Source: an uncultured cyanobacterium (lineage in GTDB: Bacteria > Cyanobacteriota > Cyanobacteriia > PCC-6307 > Cyanobiaceae). From it: a stretch of 64,000 nucleotides of DNA. Below, in pieces: positions 35,022-44,900 of this stretch; the stretch's first letter is position 1, and every line of letters begins with the position of its first letter. The notes below the pieces were generated by a model. The model was not told the DNA's origin. It saw nothing but the letters and a program-made list of their open reading frames with translations, and ran no database searches. Both the position numbers and the translations under genes were made by a program. The DNA is taken from contig CAIZQU010000109.1 in assembly GCA_903935205.1 (NCBI GenBank), positions 40,210 to 104,209 on the forward strand, read 5' to 3'.

Positions 35022-36745
35022 GGCATCAGCTCCAGCCAGCGGCGTCGCCGTTCGGCCGCCTGGGGCGGAGCGGAGGGATCGAGCTGCAGCTGCCAGCGTT
35101 CCACCTGGGCCGGGCCGGGCCGCAGGGCCGTTTCGCGGATGCGGCCATCACGGCAGTAGAGCAGGGGCAGCCCGGTGGCGGCGGGTTCCGTTGCCGAGAT
35201 CAGGCTCTGGAGCAGCGGACCCAGCTGTTCGGCAGAGCGCAACCGCTGGCCGGCAACCGCCAGCAATTCATCGCCAACCTGCAACCCGGCCGCTTCTGCC
35301 GCACCGCCACGACTGACCCGATCCAGTGTCATTCCAGGTCCGCACTGCCAACCGGGTTGGGGATGGCTGCCGGCCACGGCGTTCAGGCTCAGGCCCACAT
35401 CAGCCAGGTAGGAATTGAGATCCAGATCTTCTCTGGAATTCAGCCAGATCGGCAGCAGGGTGGACAGATCGGCGGCGTGGCGCCCGAAAACCGCCAGCAG
35501 ATCCTGCTCCCGATAGCCCCGCCCCTGGCGGCCGTGGCTGCACCACAGCTCCTGCAGCACCGCCGCCAGGCTGGAGCCGTGGCGGCGCAGGTGCAGATCA
35601 AGCGCCAGGGCGATGACCGCACCCTTGAGGTAATAGCTGATCTGGCAGTCGCTGTTGTGGGGATCGGGGCGATAGAGCTTCACCCAGGCCTCTTCGGCAC
35701 TGGCCCGCAGGCTTTGCACCCGCCGGCCGGGGGTGAGCAGATAGCGGCTCAGCTCCTCGCCGAGGTCCTGGAGCAGGTCGGCTTCACTGGCCAGACCGGC
35801 GGCCACCGGGATCAGCTGGTCGAAGTAGCTGGTCACCCCTTCGGCGAACCACAGGGTCGGCACGATCACGGCCCTGTCGTAGTCGATGGGGGTGAGTTCG
35901 GCGGGCCGCAGCCGCCGCACATTCCACTGGTGCAGGTACTCGTGGGCCACCAGCTGCAGCAGCCGCCGCCGACCCTGGGGTTCGCGCAGGGTGGTGCGGC
36001 CGAACTGAAGCACGCAGCCGTCGTCGTGCTCGAGGCCGCCGTATCCCTTCTCCAGCAGGTGCAGCACCACCAGGTAGGCGTCGCTGGCGGGGCGCTCCAC
36101 CCCCATCAGGCGGCAGCAGGTCAGGGCGATCCGCTCCACATCGGCCAGCCAGGACGGGTCTCGCCCCGGCAGGTCATCGCCCCAGCTCACCCAGCGGTGG
36201 GGAACACCGGCCACCATGAACTGGTGGCAGGGATGGGGACCGGCCTCGATCGGGCTGTCGATCAGCTGGTCGAAATCGCGGGCGAGCCAGCCCTGGTCCT
36301 GTTCCGGCAGGGGCAGAAAGGCCCGCCAGCCCTCCGGCAGGGTCAGGCTGAGTCGGTGGGGCGACCAACGCTCCCCCTCCAGCTGCAGGGCCACCCCGGC
36401 CAGGCAGAGGAAGCCGTGGTCCCCGTTGAGCTGGCAGGTGCGCACCGAGAGATCGGTGGCCAGGATCCGCCAGCAGAGCTGCACCGGTGCCTGACCCTCG
36501 CAGTGGATCCGCCAGCAGGAGGTCTCCAGTCGCTCGATCGCCAGGTCGCGATCACCCTGGCGGGCGCTGAGGCCCTCCAGGGTGCGCACGTAGTCGCGGA
36601 TCAGGTAGGAGCCGGGGGTCCAGGCGGGCAGACGCACCAGGGTGGAGCTGCGCCGGGGGTGCCAGCGCAGGGTGGCCCGCACCAGATGCCGCTCGGGCGC
36701 CGTCAGATCCAGGTGCAGGTGGGGGGGCGACCAGGTTTCAGGCAC
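35018..36745 (-). CDS. M61-family glycyl aminopeptidase with PDZ domain
   Basis: A 575-residue metallopeptidase of family M61. An N-terminal beta domain has LVRLPAWTPGSYLIRDYVR. The zinc site is HEYLHQWNV (HExxH), with downstream TLWFAEGVTSYFDQL carrying the third-ligand glutamate. A C-terminal PDZ domain covers about 470-545 (MTLDRVSRGGAAEAAGLQVGDELLAV). M61 enzymes release N-terminal Gly or Ala from peptides. The GTG at 36745 overlaps the Ycf35 stop by 8 nt and is preferred; an ATG at 36799 would overlap by 62 nt. It lies in the middle of a three-gene operon. Confidence 0.88.
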   Translation of the reverse strand: MPETWSPPHLHLDLTAPERHLVRATLRWHPRRSSTLVRLPAWTPGSYLIRDYVRTLEGLSARQGDRDLAIERLETSCWRIHCEGQAPVQLCWRILATDLSVRTCQLNGDHGFLCLAGVALQLEGERWSPHRLSLTLPEGWRAFLPLPEQDQGWLARDFDQLIDSPIEAGPHPCHQFMVAGVPHRWVSWGDDLPGRDPSWLADVERIALTCCRLMGVERPASDAYLVVLHLLEKGYGGLEHDDGCVLQFGRTTLREPQGRRRLLQLVAHEYLHQWNVRRLRPAELTPIDYDRAVIVPTLWFAEGVTSYFDQLIPVAAGLASEADLLQDLGEELSRYLLTPGRRVQSLRASAEEAWVKLYRPDPHNSDCQISYYLKGAVIALALDLHLRRHGSSLAAVLQELWCSHGRQGRGYREQDLLAVFGRHAADLSTLLPIWLNSREDLDLNSYLADVGLSLNAVAGSHPQPGWQCGPGMTLDRVSRGGAAEAAGLQVGDELLAVAGQRLRSAEQLGPLLQSLISATEPAATGLPLLYCRDGRIRETALRPGPAQVERWQLQLDPSAPPQAAERRRRWLELMP

Positions 36746-37082
36746 CGAGGCTGACGACGGCGTCGGGCAGGTGGCGGGCGGCGGCGGCGAGGGCCTCACG
36801 GGCGGCGTAGGCGCGGGTCAGGCGGGAGAGCAGGCCATCGAGGTCGCGGCTGCGGCTGAGCCGTTGCAGATCGGCCACCAGGGCGAGGCCGCCATCGGCG
36901 CTGCGCTGCCAGCCCAGGGTGAGGCCATCGGGCAGGGTGACCCGCAGCTCGACCCGCTGCCGTTCCGGCCCGAAGCCGTTGAGCACCCCGCCGGCCTCGG
37001 GATGGAGGCCGAGGCTCTCCAGGCTGGCGGCAAGGCAGTGGGTATCCCGCAGCACGGTCGGCAGGATCGAGAGATGGGACAT
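36738..37082 (-). CDS. ycf35: DUF1257 / Ycf35 family protein
   Basis: A 114-residue protein starting MSHLSILPTVLRDTHCLAASLESLGL, the typical opening of Ycf35/DUF1257, conserved in cyanobacteria and red-algal plastids. The rest (VELRVTLPDGLTLGWQRSADGGLALVADLQ, ending TRAYAAREAL) fits the family. Function unknown. The ATG at 37082 is used instead of 37109 because the family begins with MSHLS. It is the first gene of the operon with the M61 peptidase and amidase. Confidence 0.87.
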   Translation of the reverse strand: MSHLSILPTVLRDTHCLAASLESLGLHPEAGGVLNGFGPERQRVELRVTLPDGLTLGWQRSADGGLALVADLQRLSRSRDLDGLLSRLTRAYAAREALAAAARHLPDAVVSLGA

Positions 37083-37362
37083 CGTTGCCAGGCTCCAGGC
37101 ATTGGCCATGCTGGTGGGAACCTAGCGAGACCGCCAGGGTGATCCGGTCGCCGATGTCACCGGCCATCGAGCTCGTCGCTGGGGAGTGGCCGCGCCGGCC
37201 CCCCAGCGCCGCCCGGCGGCGGCAGTTGCGGCCGCCGCTGCCAGCAAGCCGCCGCTGCCAGCAGCCCCGCTGCCGGCAGCCAGCCCAGCCCATCAGCAGC
37301 CCTTCTCCGGTTTCTTTTTATCTTCTGGGCACCTCGAAAAATTGTCCAACCCGCCCCTGCCC

Positions 37363-37650
37363 GGAGCCAGTTGCGGGTAGCCGTAATGGCTCCAGATCCA
37401 TGGGGAGATCTCGCTGTGGAACGGAACGGGGTCTCCCATGGATCCCATCCGCAACGCGATGCTGGCGCGGTGCCAATGGGCAGAATGAAGGCGCCACAAC
37501 AGATCGCGAGATGAAGGTCCAGAGATGAAGGTGCTGAGATGAAGGTCCTGAGATGTTGTTGATGCCCTGCGTCTCAGGATGTGGCTGTGATGTGGGCCCG
37601 ATCGGCTCTGTCTCTGTTCGGGATCTGGTCTGCTGACCCCTGCGCAACAG
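37363..37650 (-). repeat. Composite dispersed repeat, copy A
   Basis: Read on the minus strand, module 1 runs 37650 to 37537 and module 2 runs 37485 to 37363. Module 1 aligns gap-free with copies B and C; module 2 aligns gap-free with copy C. The 51 nt between them, together with the end of module 1, carry a 14-bp tandem array. Shared short blocks include CCTGAGAC, GGCATCAACAAC and ACCTTCATC (with copy B). Confidence 0.82.
37508..37555. repeat. 14-bp tandem array inside copy A
   Basis: Units GAGATGAAGGTCCA, GAGATGAAGGTGCT and GAGATGAAGGTCCT follow each other (37508-37549), then a partial unit GAGATG. The array overlaps the module 1 end of copy A, at the place where copy B has its 15-bp array. 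Confidence 0.9.
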
Positions 37651-37742
37651 GCTTCTGGCGATGACCGCCACCCGATCCGCCGAGCGCCTTTTTCCCTCGT
37701 TCCAACCCCCGATTGCCGCGCGCTTTCGCCCCTGCCGCACCG

Positions 37743-38498
37743 ATGAACCCGCCCCTTGCTCCGTCCCCGGATCCTTTCCCTGGCGACCGTCGTGCGTTGG
37801 CGGCCCCGACCGCTTCGGGCCGCTCGGCTGAGGGTTCAGCGCCCCTGCCGGCCTGCCCAGCGGATCCCGAGGGCGCTGCCGCCGCCGCCCTGCTCTGGCC
37901 CCAGGCCTGGCCCGAGGCTCTGCCGCCGCTGCGGCTGGGGGTGATGGCCTCCGGTGCCGGCAGCAACTTCGAGGCGCTGGTGCGTGCTGGCCGCCAGGGC
38001 CCCCTGAATGCCGAGGTGGTGCAGCTGGTGGTCAACAATCCCGGCTGCGGTGCCAGCCGGCGGGCCGCAGCGCTCGCGGTGCCCTGCGCCCTGCTCGATC
38101 ACAGGGAGCTGCGGGACCGGCGCCAGCTCGACCAGCGGATCGCAGCCCTGTTTCAGGAGCAGGGGGTCGATCTGGTGGTGATGGCCGGCTGGATGCGGAT
38201 CGTCACCCCGGAGTTGATCGGCGCCTATCCGCAGCGGCTGCTCAACATCCACCCCTCCCTGCTGCCGAGCTTCCGGGGCGTGGATGCGGTGGGCCAGGCC
38301 CTGGCCGCCGGTGTGCGGCTCAGCGGCTGCACCGCTCACCTGGTGGTCGAGGAGGTGGATGCGGGGCCGATCCTGGCCCAGGCGGCGGTGCCGGTGCTGG
38401 CCGGTGATGACCACGCCAGCCTCAGCGCCCGCATCCAGCGGCAGGAGCACCGGCTGTTGCCCCGGGCCGTGGCCCTGGCGGCGGCCCGGTTGCGGTAG
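37743..38498 (+). CDS. purN: Phosphoribosylglycinamide formyltransferase
   Basis: A 251-residue GAR transformylase for the third step of purine synthesis, using 10-formyl-THF. The core starts at about residue 58 (LRLGVMASGAGSNFEALV). The catalytic segment is LLNIHPSLLPSFRGVDAV with Asn and His, followed by GCTAHLVVEEVDAGPILAQAAV. An N-terminal Ala/Pro-rich extension of about 55 residues precedes the core. The ATG at 37743 is used, but an internal start closer to the core, such as the ATG in GVMASG, cannot be excluded. The upstream region holds repeat copy A. Confidence 0.93.
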   Translation: MNPPLAPSPDPFPGDRRALAAPTASGRSAEGSAPLPACPADPEGAAAAALLWPQAWPEALPPLRLGVMASGAGSNFEALVRAGRQGPLNAEVVQLVVNNPGCGASRRAAALAVPCALLDHRELRDRRQLDQRIAALFQEQGVDLVVMAGWMRIVTPELIGAYPQRLLNIHPSLLPSFRGVDAVGQALAAGVRLSGCTAHLVVEEVDAGPILAQAAVPVLAGDDHASLSARIQRQEHRLLPRAVALAAARLR

Positions 38499-38710
38499 CG
38501 GTAGCGGATGCCCTCTGGTCGCGCCTGCGGGCTGGGCCTGGGATCGACGGGCCGGGGCTGGCTTGCCATCCCCGTCGCCCCGCTGGCGAGGCCTACCAGC
38601 CAGCGCCGTTGAGCCCCGGCTGCCGGACTGGTTGGCAGCGGCCTGGAGGGCTGGCCCAGGCAAGCCCCGACCGGACGGCTCCGAAACGGCCGAGGGCTCC
38701 GGAAGGGAGC

Positions 38711-39775
38711 TCAGGGATAAAAGGGCAGCAGCGGCAGGCCCGCCTCCGCCTCCAGCCCGGCCAGCAGGTTGAGGGCTTGCACGCCCTGGCCCGCCTGGCC
38801 CTTGATCAGGTTGTCGATGGCGCTCATCACGATCAGCTGGCCGGTGCGCCCATCCACCTGCACGGACAGCAGGCAGCGGTTGGTCTGGCGCACCCACTTG
38901 GTGGATGGATAGGTGCCCACCGGCAGCACCTCCACGCAGGGCCGCTGGCGGTAGGCGGCGGCCAGCAGGGTGGTGCAGTCTTCGGCGGTGAGGCCCGGAT
39001 CCCGCAGGCGGGCGTAGACGGTGGCCAGCAGGCCCCGCACCATCGGCATCAGGTGGGGGGTGAACTGCAGCTGGATCGGCTGGCCGGCCGCCTGGGAGGC
39101 CAGCTGCTCGATCTCGCTGGTGTGGCGATGGCCCACCACGCCGTAGGGCGCCACCGCTTCGGAGGCCTCTGCGAGCAGCAGGTGTTCCTTGGCGGCCCGG
39201 CCGCCGCCGGAGGTGCCGGTCTTGGCATCGATGACGATGCCGGAGGTTTCGATCAGACCCTGGTTGAGGAAGGGCAGCAGGGCCAGGAGGCTGGCGGTGG
39301 GGAAACAGCCCGGTGCCGCCACCAGCCGCGCCTGGCGGATCCGCGCCTCCTCCCATTCCACCAACCCATACACGGCCTCGGCGCAGAGGTCGGCGTCGCT
39401 GCGGGGCACGCTGCGGGCTTCGGCGCTGTAGACCTCCTGCCAGCGGGCCAGGGAGCGGTAGCGGTAGTCGGCGGAGAGATCCACCACCCGCACGCCCCGC
39501 TGCAGCAACTCCGGCACCAGGGTGGCGGCCACGCCGTTGGGCAGGCTGAGCACCGCCAGGTCGGCCGCGGCGGCGATGGCGGCCGGATCGGGGCTCTGCA
39601 CCACCGGGTCGCCGGGCAGGGGCAGGAAGTGCACCAGTTCGCTCCAGCGCTTGCCGCTGCTGCGTTCGCCGCCCAGGAACGACACCTCCAGGCCGGGGTG
39701 ATCGTGGAGCAGCCGCAGGGTCTGCAGGCCGCCGTAGCCGCTGGCGCCGATCACGGCGACCCGAGTGCCTGTCAT
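38711..39775 (-). CDS. argC: N-acetyl-gamma-glutamyl-phosphate reductase
   Basis: A 354-residue ArgC for the third step of arginine synthesis. The NADP-binding start is RVAVIGASGYGGLQTLRLL. The active-site cysteine is in VAAPGCFPTASLLALLPF, and DAKTGTSGGGRAAKEHLL and QTNRCLLSVQVDGRTGQLIVMSAIDNLIKGQAGQGVQ are family hallmarks. Length is normal. It is divergent from ribBA with a 236-nt gap and convergent with purN. Confidence 0.96.
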   Translation of the reverse strand: MTGTRVAVIGASGYGGLQTLRLLHDHPGLEVSFLGGERSSGKRWSELVHFLPLPGDPVVQSPDPAAIAAAADLAVLSLPNGVAATLVPELLQRGVRVVDLSADYRYRSLARWQEVYSAEARSVPRSDADLCAEAVYGLVEWEEARIRQARLVAAPGCFPTASLLALLPFLNQGLIETSGIVIDAKTGTSGGGRAAKEHLLLAEASEAVAPYGVVGHRHTSEIEQLASQAAGQPIQLQFTPHLMPMVRGLLATVYARLRDPGLTAEDCTTLLAAAYRQRPCVEVLPVGTYPSTKWVRQTNRCLLSVQVDGRTGQLIVMSAIDNLIKGQAGQGVQALNLLAGLEAEAGLPLLPFYP

Positions 39776-40011
39776 GCCGGAGTCGAGGGAACGAAGGATC
39801 GTACCGGGACCTATAACTACAGATCAGCCTGCTCGCCACGGTCCTGACCAGCGCCCCCTCCAGCCTCGGCTCCGCCACCGGCCCCTGGGATCGGCCCGGC
39901 CCCAGCGCCGCCCCGGCCAGCGCCCCAGACTCCCCGCTGGCTGGCCTGCCGCCTGGCGATGTCGCGCCGCCCCAGGGGGCGGCGGCGATCACGGCCTCCG
40001 ACTCGCGTGCC

Positions 40012-41694
40012 ATGCCTGAGGCCCCGTCTGCGGCCCGGGTGTTGTTCGATCCGATCGCCGATGCCCTGGCGGCGATCCGCAACGGCGAAGCGATCGTGGT
40101 GGTGGACGATGAAAATCGCGAGAACGAGGGCGATCTGATCTGTGCGGCCCAGTTCGCTACCCCCCAGCAGATCAACTTCATGGCCACCGCCGCCCGGGGC
40201 CTGATCTGCCTGGCGATGGAGGGGGAGCGGCTCGACGCCCTCGATCTGCCGTTGATGGTGGATCGCAACACCGACAGCAATCAGACCGCCTTCACGGTGA
40301 GTGTTGACGCCGGCCCGGAAAGCGGCGTGAGCACCGGCATCTCCGCCGAAGACCGGGCTCGCACGATCCAGGTGGCGATCCACCCGGAGACCCGCCCCCG
40401 GGATCTGCGCCGTCCGGGCCACATCTTTCCGTTGCGGGCCCGCGATGGCGGTGTGCTCAAGCGCGCCGGCCACACGGAAGCGGCGGTCGACCTGGCCCGC
40501 CTGGCGGGGCTCTATCCAGCCGGTGTGATCTGCGAAATCCAGAATGCCGATGGCTCGATGGCCCGGCTGCCCCAGCTGGTCGACTACGCCCGCGATCACG
40601 GCCTGAAGCTGATCTCGATCGCCGATCTGATCCGCTATCGGCTCGACACCGAACGGTTCGTGCGGCGCCAGGCGGAGGCGGCCCTGCCCAGCAGCTTCGG
40701 CACTTTCCGGGCGATCGGCTTCCGCAATGAGCTCGATGGCAGCGAGCATGTGGCGATCGTCAAGGGCCATCCCGAGCGGGCCGTCGGTCCGGTGCTGGTG
40801 CGTGTCCATTCCGAGTGCCTCACCGGCGATGCCTTCGGCTCCCTGCGCTGCGACTGTCGCCCCCAGCTGGAGGCGGCGCTGCGGATGATCGAGGCCGCCG
40901 GTGAAGGTCTGGTGGTCTACCTGCGCCAGGAGGGCCGGGGCATCGGCCTGATCAACAAATTACGCGCCTATTCCCTTCAGGATGGCGGTCTCGATACGGT
41001 CGAGGCCAATGAGCGGCTCGGCTTTGCCGCCGACCTGCGCAACTATGGCGTCGGCGCCCAGATCCTCAGCGACCTTGGCGTGCGGCGGCTGCGGCTGATC
41101 ACCAACAACCCCCGCAAGATTGCCGGCCTGGGTGGCTATGGGCTGGTGGTGGAAGACCGGGTGCCGTTGGTGATGGATCCCGGTGCTCACAACGCCGCGT
41201 ATCTCAACGCCAAGCGCCTCAAGCTTGGCCACCTGATGGAGAGCGGCACCCAGCCTGCCGTCGTCGATGCCACCCCCCATGGCCTCAGCGCCGTGCTGGC
41301 CTGGCGTGGCGAAGCCGATGAGCGCATCGCCACCGAGCGGGTCGCGGCCCTGGCGGCCTGGGCCCAGAAGCGGGAGCTGCGGCTTGAACGCGAGGAGCAC
41401 CCACGGCTGCGGGCCCTGCTCGACCAGCCCCGGATCGCCCTGCTGCTCAGTGCCGCCCCAGACCGCCAGCTGAGTGCGGCCGACCTGGCCGGACCGCTGA
41501 TGGTGATGGCCCGCTGGCCCCAGACCCTCGGGGTGGGCCTGCTGCTGACCCCTGATCAGCGCCGCCACAGCCATCCGAGCGTTGACCTGGAGCCTGAACA
41601 GCGGCCCCTGGGTGATCTGCAGGAGGGCGCCGACCCGGCCACCTGCCCCCTGCTCAACCTCACCCCCGGTGCCTTCATCCGCTGGGACGGGTAG
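40012..41694 (+). CDS. ribBA: Bifunctional riboflavin enzyme RibBA
   Basis: A 560-residue fusion. The N-terminal half is 3,4-dihydroxy-2-butanone-4-phosphate synthase ([20 protein letters not shown], then [17 protein letters not shown]). The C-terminal half is GTP cyclohydrolase II, with zinc cysteines in [17 protein letters not shown] and [22 protein letters not shown]. Together they supply both branches of riboflavin synthesis. About 140 residues after the cyclohydrolase core (from [12 protein letters not shown]) exceed the usual length of bacterial RibBA; I recognise no domain there. The ATG at 40012 is used. Confidence 0.95.
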   Translation: MPEAPSAARVLFDPIADALAAIRNGEAIVVVDDENRENEGDLICAAQFATPQQINFMATAARGLICLAMEGERLDALDLPLMVDRNTDSNQTAFTVSVDAGPESGVSTGISAEDRARTIQVAIHPETRPRDLRRPGHIFPLRARDGGVLKRAGHTEAAVDLARLAGLYPAGVICEIQNADGSMARLPQLVDYARDHGLKLISIADLIRYRLDTERFVRRQAEAALPSSFGTFRAIGFRNELDGSEHVAIVKGHPERAVGPVLVRVHSECLTGDAFGSLRCDCRPQLEAALRMIEAAGEGLVVYLRQEGRGIGLINKLRAYSLQDGGLDTVEANERLGFAADLRNYGVGAQILSDLGVRRLRLITNNPRKIAGLGGYGLVVEDRVPLVMDPGAHNAAYLNAKRLKLGHLMESGTQPAVVDATPHGLSAVLAWRGEADERIATERVAALAAWAQKRELRLEREEHPRLRALLDQPRIALLLSAAPDRQLSAADLAGPLMVMARWPQTLGVGLLLTPDQRRHSHPSVDLEPEQRPLGDLQEGADPATCPLLNLTPGAFIRWDG

Positions 41695-41761
41695 GGCGAG
41701 GGGTGTAGGCGGACGCCCCTTCCAGCCATCGGTTCCGACCCGTGGCGCCCACCCCAAGCAG

Positions 41762-41992
41762 TTGGCCCGCACCCCCGATGGCGGGCTCTGGCCCCGCCAC
41801 ATCCCCGGTGGCAGCTCCATCCTGCCGGTGGTGCTGGAGGAGCTGATCCTGGCCCTGCTTGATGGCAGCGGACCCGACGATCTGGAGCGCTGGTTGGCGG
41901 CCCTGCAGGGCTGTGCTGAATCGAGCCGTCGCGGTGATCAGGATTCTCCGCTGCCCTGCAGCATCTGTCTGAGGGTCTCCACTTTGTCGTGA
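41762..41992 (+). CDS. Possible small ORF or gene remnant after ribBA
   Basis: This plus-strand frame between ribBA and the TIR-CHAT gene reads like protein: LARTPDGGLWPRHIPGG, ILPVVLEELILALLDGSGPDDLERWLAAL. It has no ATG; TTG at 41762 or GTG at 41828/41831 are the only starts, and its last 55 nt overlap the 3' end of the TIR-CHAT gene. I do not recognise the family. It may be a real small gene or a remnant cut by arrival of the defence gene. Confidence 0.3.
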   Translation: MARTPDGGLWPRHIPGGSSILPVVLEELILALLDGSGPDDLERWLAALQGCAESSRRGDQDSPLPCSICLRVSTLS

Positions 41993-44900
41993 TCGACCGG
42001 GGCGAGACGTCCCTGCTGCTGCAACGTCTCCAGGATCGCCAGGGCACGCTGCAGCAGCAGCGGCTCGATCGGCAGCGCCGACCCCCCCACCCTGACCAGG
42101 GACGAGACCAGATCAAGCTGAAAGTCGGCCCGATCCGGCTCCGCCGCCGCCAGCCGCTCCTTAATCTCCAGGCTGGCCTGATAGGCCTGCCGTGCCGCTT
42201 CGCCCTGGCCCAGCGCCCCATACAGATCGCCCATCCTGTTGAACGACACCGACAGGTCGCGTTGGTAGTCGGCCCGATCCGGCTCCGCCGCCGCGCGCTG
42301 CTGAAATCGCTCCAGCAGCTGCCTTTGGCGAGCCACGGCGCGCTCGGTCAGGCCGAGGGACAGGTGCGCCCTGGCTTCCGCATCCGCCAGGGGGGGGGCG
42401 CCGCGATGGTCGAGCGGCAGGGTTTCCAGCACTTCGGCCGCAAGGGCGGCGACGGCCCTGGTCTGCCCCTGCTGCTGCAAGTGGTTCAGCAAGGCCGCCG
42501 CCAGGCCAGCGGCGTCATCGCGGTGGCCCCCCTGCAGCAGGTTGCGCAGGGCTTCGATGCCATCCTCCAGGCTGCGGCTCTGTTGCAGCCGCCAGAGGCG
42601 AAAGCTGGCGGCGCGCCGGCAGCGTGCCGAGCGGTCGTGCGGGCTGCTCTGGCGGGCGAGGCCTTCGGCGCTCCAGCGGTGCACCCAGGCCTGGCCCTCC
42701 TCGGAGAGCACCACCAGTGACAGGGCCGCCAGCCGCTGCAGGGCCTCCTGCAGCTCAGAGACCCTCGCCTCAGCCGCTGGCGCGGCCATCGCCTCGCCCA
42801 GGTCAGCATCCCCCGCCTGGACCAGCATCCGCGCCAGTTCCGCCGGCGCCACCGGCAGGTTCGACACCGCCAGCTGCAGCAGCACCTCCTCGTCGCCGCG
42901 CCGGCGGGCGATCGCCACCAGCTCGTCCAGCAACACATCGCGCAGGCCCAGGGTCAACACCTGCTGCAGTCGCTCCTCCAGGCCGCTGGTCGCGTCCGGC
43001 AGCGCCAGTCCGCAGTCGGCCAGGGCCTGCTCCAACCGCTGCCGCACCGCCGGCAGACGAGCTTCGCCCTGCCGCAGCAAGGCATCAAGAAACTCCAGCA
43101 GCCGCGGGTGGCCGCCGATCCTGCGCAGAACCGCCACCAGCTCCTCCGCCGGCTGTTGGCGCAGGCCCGGAAGCCGTTGCACCAGCTTGCGGGTTTCAGC
43201 TCCGCTCAAGGGGCCCAGGGGCACCAGCTTCAGCGATGCCATCGCCCGCGGCAGCGGATGGCGGCAGGTGAGCAGCAACCGGCCCCGGCGGGCCGCCGCC
43301 AGCAGCAGCTCCAGGTTGGCGGCGGTGTCGCGGTCGAGAAAGGATTCCCCACCCACGCTCAGGTTGCGCTCGAAGTCGTCGAGCACCAGCAGCAGCGGTT
43401 CCTGGGTCAGAACCTGCTGCAGCAGCCGCAGCCGCAGCTCCTCGTCCAGGCCGTCCTGCCGCAGGGCCTCGGCCAGGGGCCGCAAGGCCGGGCGTCCCGC
43501 CAGGGCCAGGGTCAGACCCAGCTCCCGGCCGATCGCCAGCAGATCAAAGCGACCGCTGTGGCTGGCGATCAGCCAGCCGTCGTCCGCCAGTCGCTGCATC
43601 ACCCGCCCGGCCACACTGCTCTTGCCCACCCCGCCGATGCCGCTCAGCAGCACGCCCCCCGGTGCCCCGTCGCGCAGCCGGCGCAGGCAGAGGCGCAGCT
43701 CCCGGCGCCGGCCCACCAGATCACCGATCGCCAGCTGGGGCACGGGGCCGAGCAGCGGTGGCGAGGGCGGCGTCCGCAGCGGCTGCTTGTCGGCGCCCAG
43801 ATCCGCCAGGGGCCCTTCCTCGCCCGCCCCATAGAGGGCGGCGGTGGCGGCCTCCGGCAGGGTGTCGGCCAGGGGGGCTCCCTGCTCCAGCCGCTGCAAC
43901 CGCTCGGCCTCCAGCTCCTGTCGCGCTGCGGCCAGGGCGCGGCTGGCCAGCACGGGTTCACCGCGGCTGAGGTGGCCGTAGAAGGCGCGGGCCAGGTCGG
44001 CGGCATAGCGGTCGCTCACCGTGGTCTGCATCGCCACCACGCTGGGGATGCCCGCCTGGATCAGGGCCTGGGCCAGGCTGGCGGTGGTGCCCGCTTCAAC
44101 GCCGCCGTGACAGCTGTTGAGCACCACCAGGGGCAGGGGGCGGCCCAGCGGACGCAGCGGGGCCACCAACAGCTCCGCCGTGACCGGCACCGCCTGGCCG
44201 AGTTCATCCTCCAGCTCCAGCGCCCCGGGGGTGCCGTGACAGCTGAGGTGAAGCACGTGGTAGGCATCGGCGGCGATCGCGGCGGCGATCTGCTCGGGAT
44301 GGCCCACCTCCAGAATCTTCACCGCCACGTTGTCGTGCCGTTGGGCCGGTTCCACGGCATCGAGGATGTTCTGCAGCTCCCGCTCGTGGTCGAGCAGCGG
44401 GGAGCTGGTGCCCTGATCCGGAGCACCCACCGCCACCAGCACCTTCAGCGGCCCCGGCAGCGGTGGCAGCGGCGCCGCGGCCGGGGCGGGCAGTCGGCGG
44501 CGCAACAGCACTGCGGGCCGCAGGGCGAGCAGGCGTCCATCAGCCAGCGGCAGCACTTCATAGGGCAACCCCAGCAGCTCCGGATCCTCCGCCTCGATCT
44601 CCACCAGCACCGTCACGCCCACCCCGGCGCCATCCACCAGCCGGCCCAGGGCTGCGGCGGCGCCCGGCGGTAGGCAGAACCCCGCCAGAGCCTGGCCGAG
44701 GGCGCGCAGCTCCCCCTCCATCGCCGCCCGGCCGGTGGCCGCCCAGTCGCGGCTGCCGCCACCGAAGCCTCGCAGAAAGGCGCGGCGGCCCTCCAGAAGC
44801 GGAGCGGGAATGGCCGGATGCGTCGCTTCGAACGGTCCCTGGTCGCCCACCATCGCCTGCACCGCGATGGCGCCATCACCGCGGCGCCCCAGTTGCAAAC

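Larger units (their letters stand above)
37083..37742. other. Repeat-bearing intergenic region between ycf35 and purN
   Basis: This 660-nt divergent gap holds composite repeat copy A (37363-37650, reverse). The first part (37180-37300) is a CCGCCGCTGCCAGCA-rich imperfect repeat. The stretch 37305-37350 is relatively AT-rich (TTTCTTTTTATCTTCTGG). No ORF in it looks real; small frames that appear protein-like coincide with the repeat modules. Confidence 0.65.
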
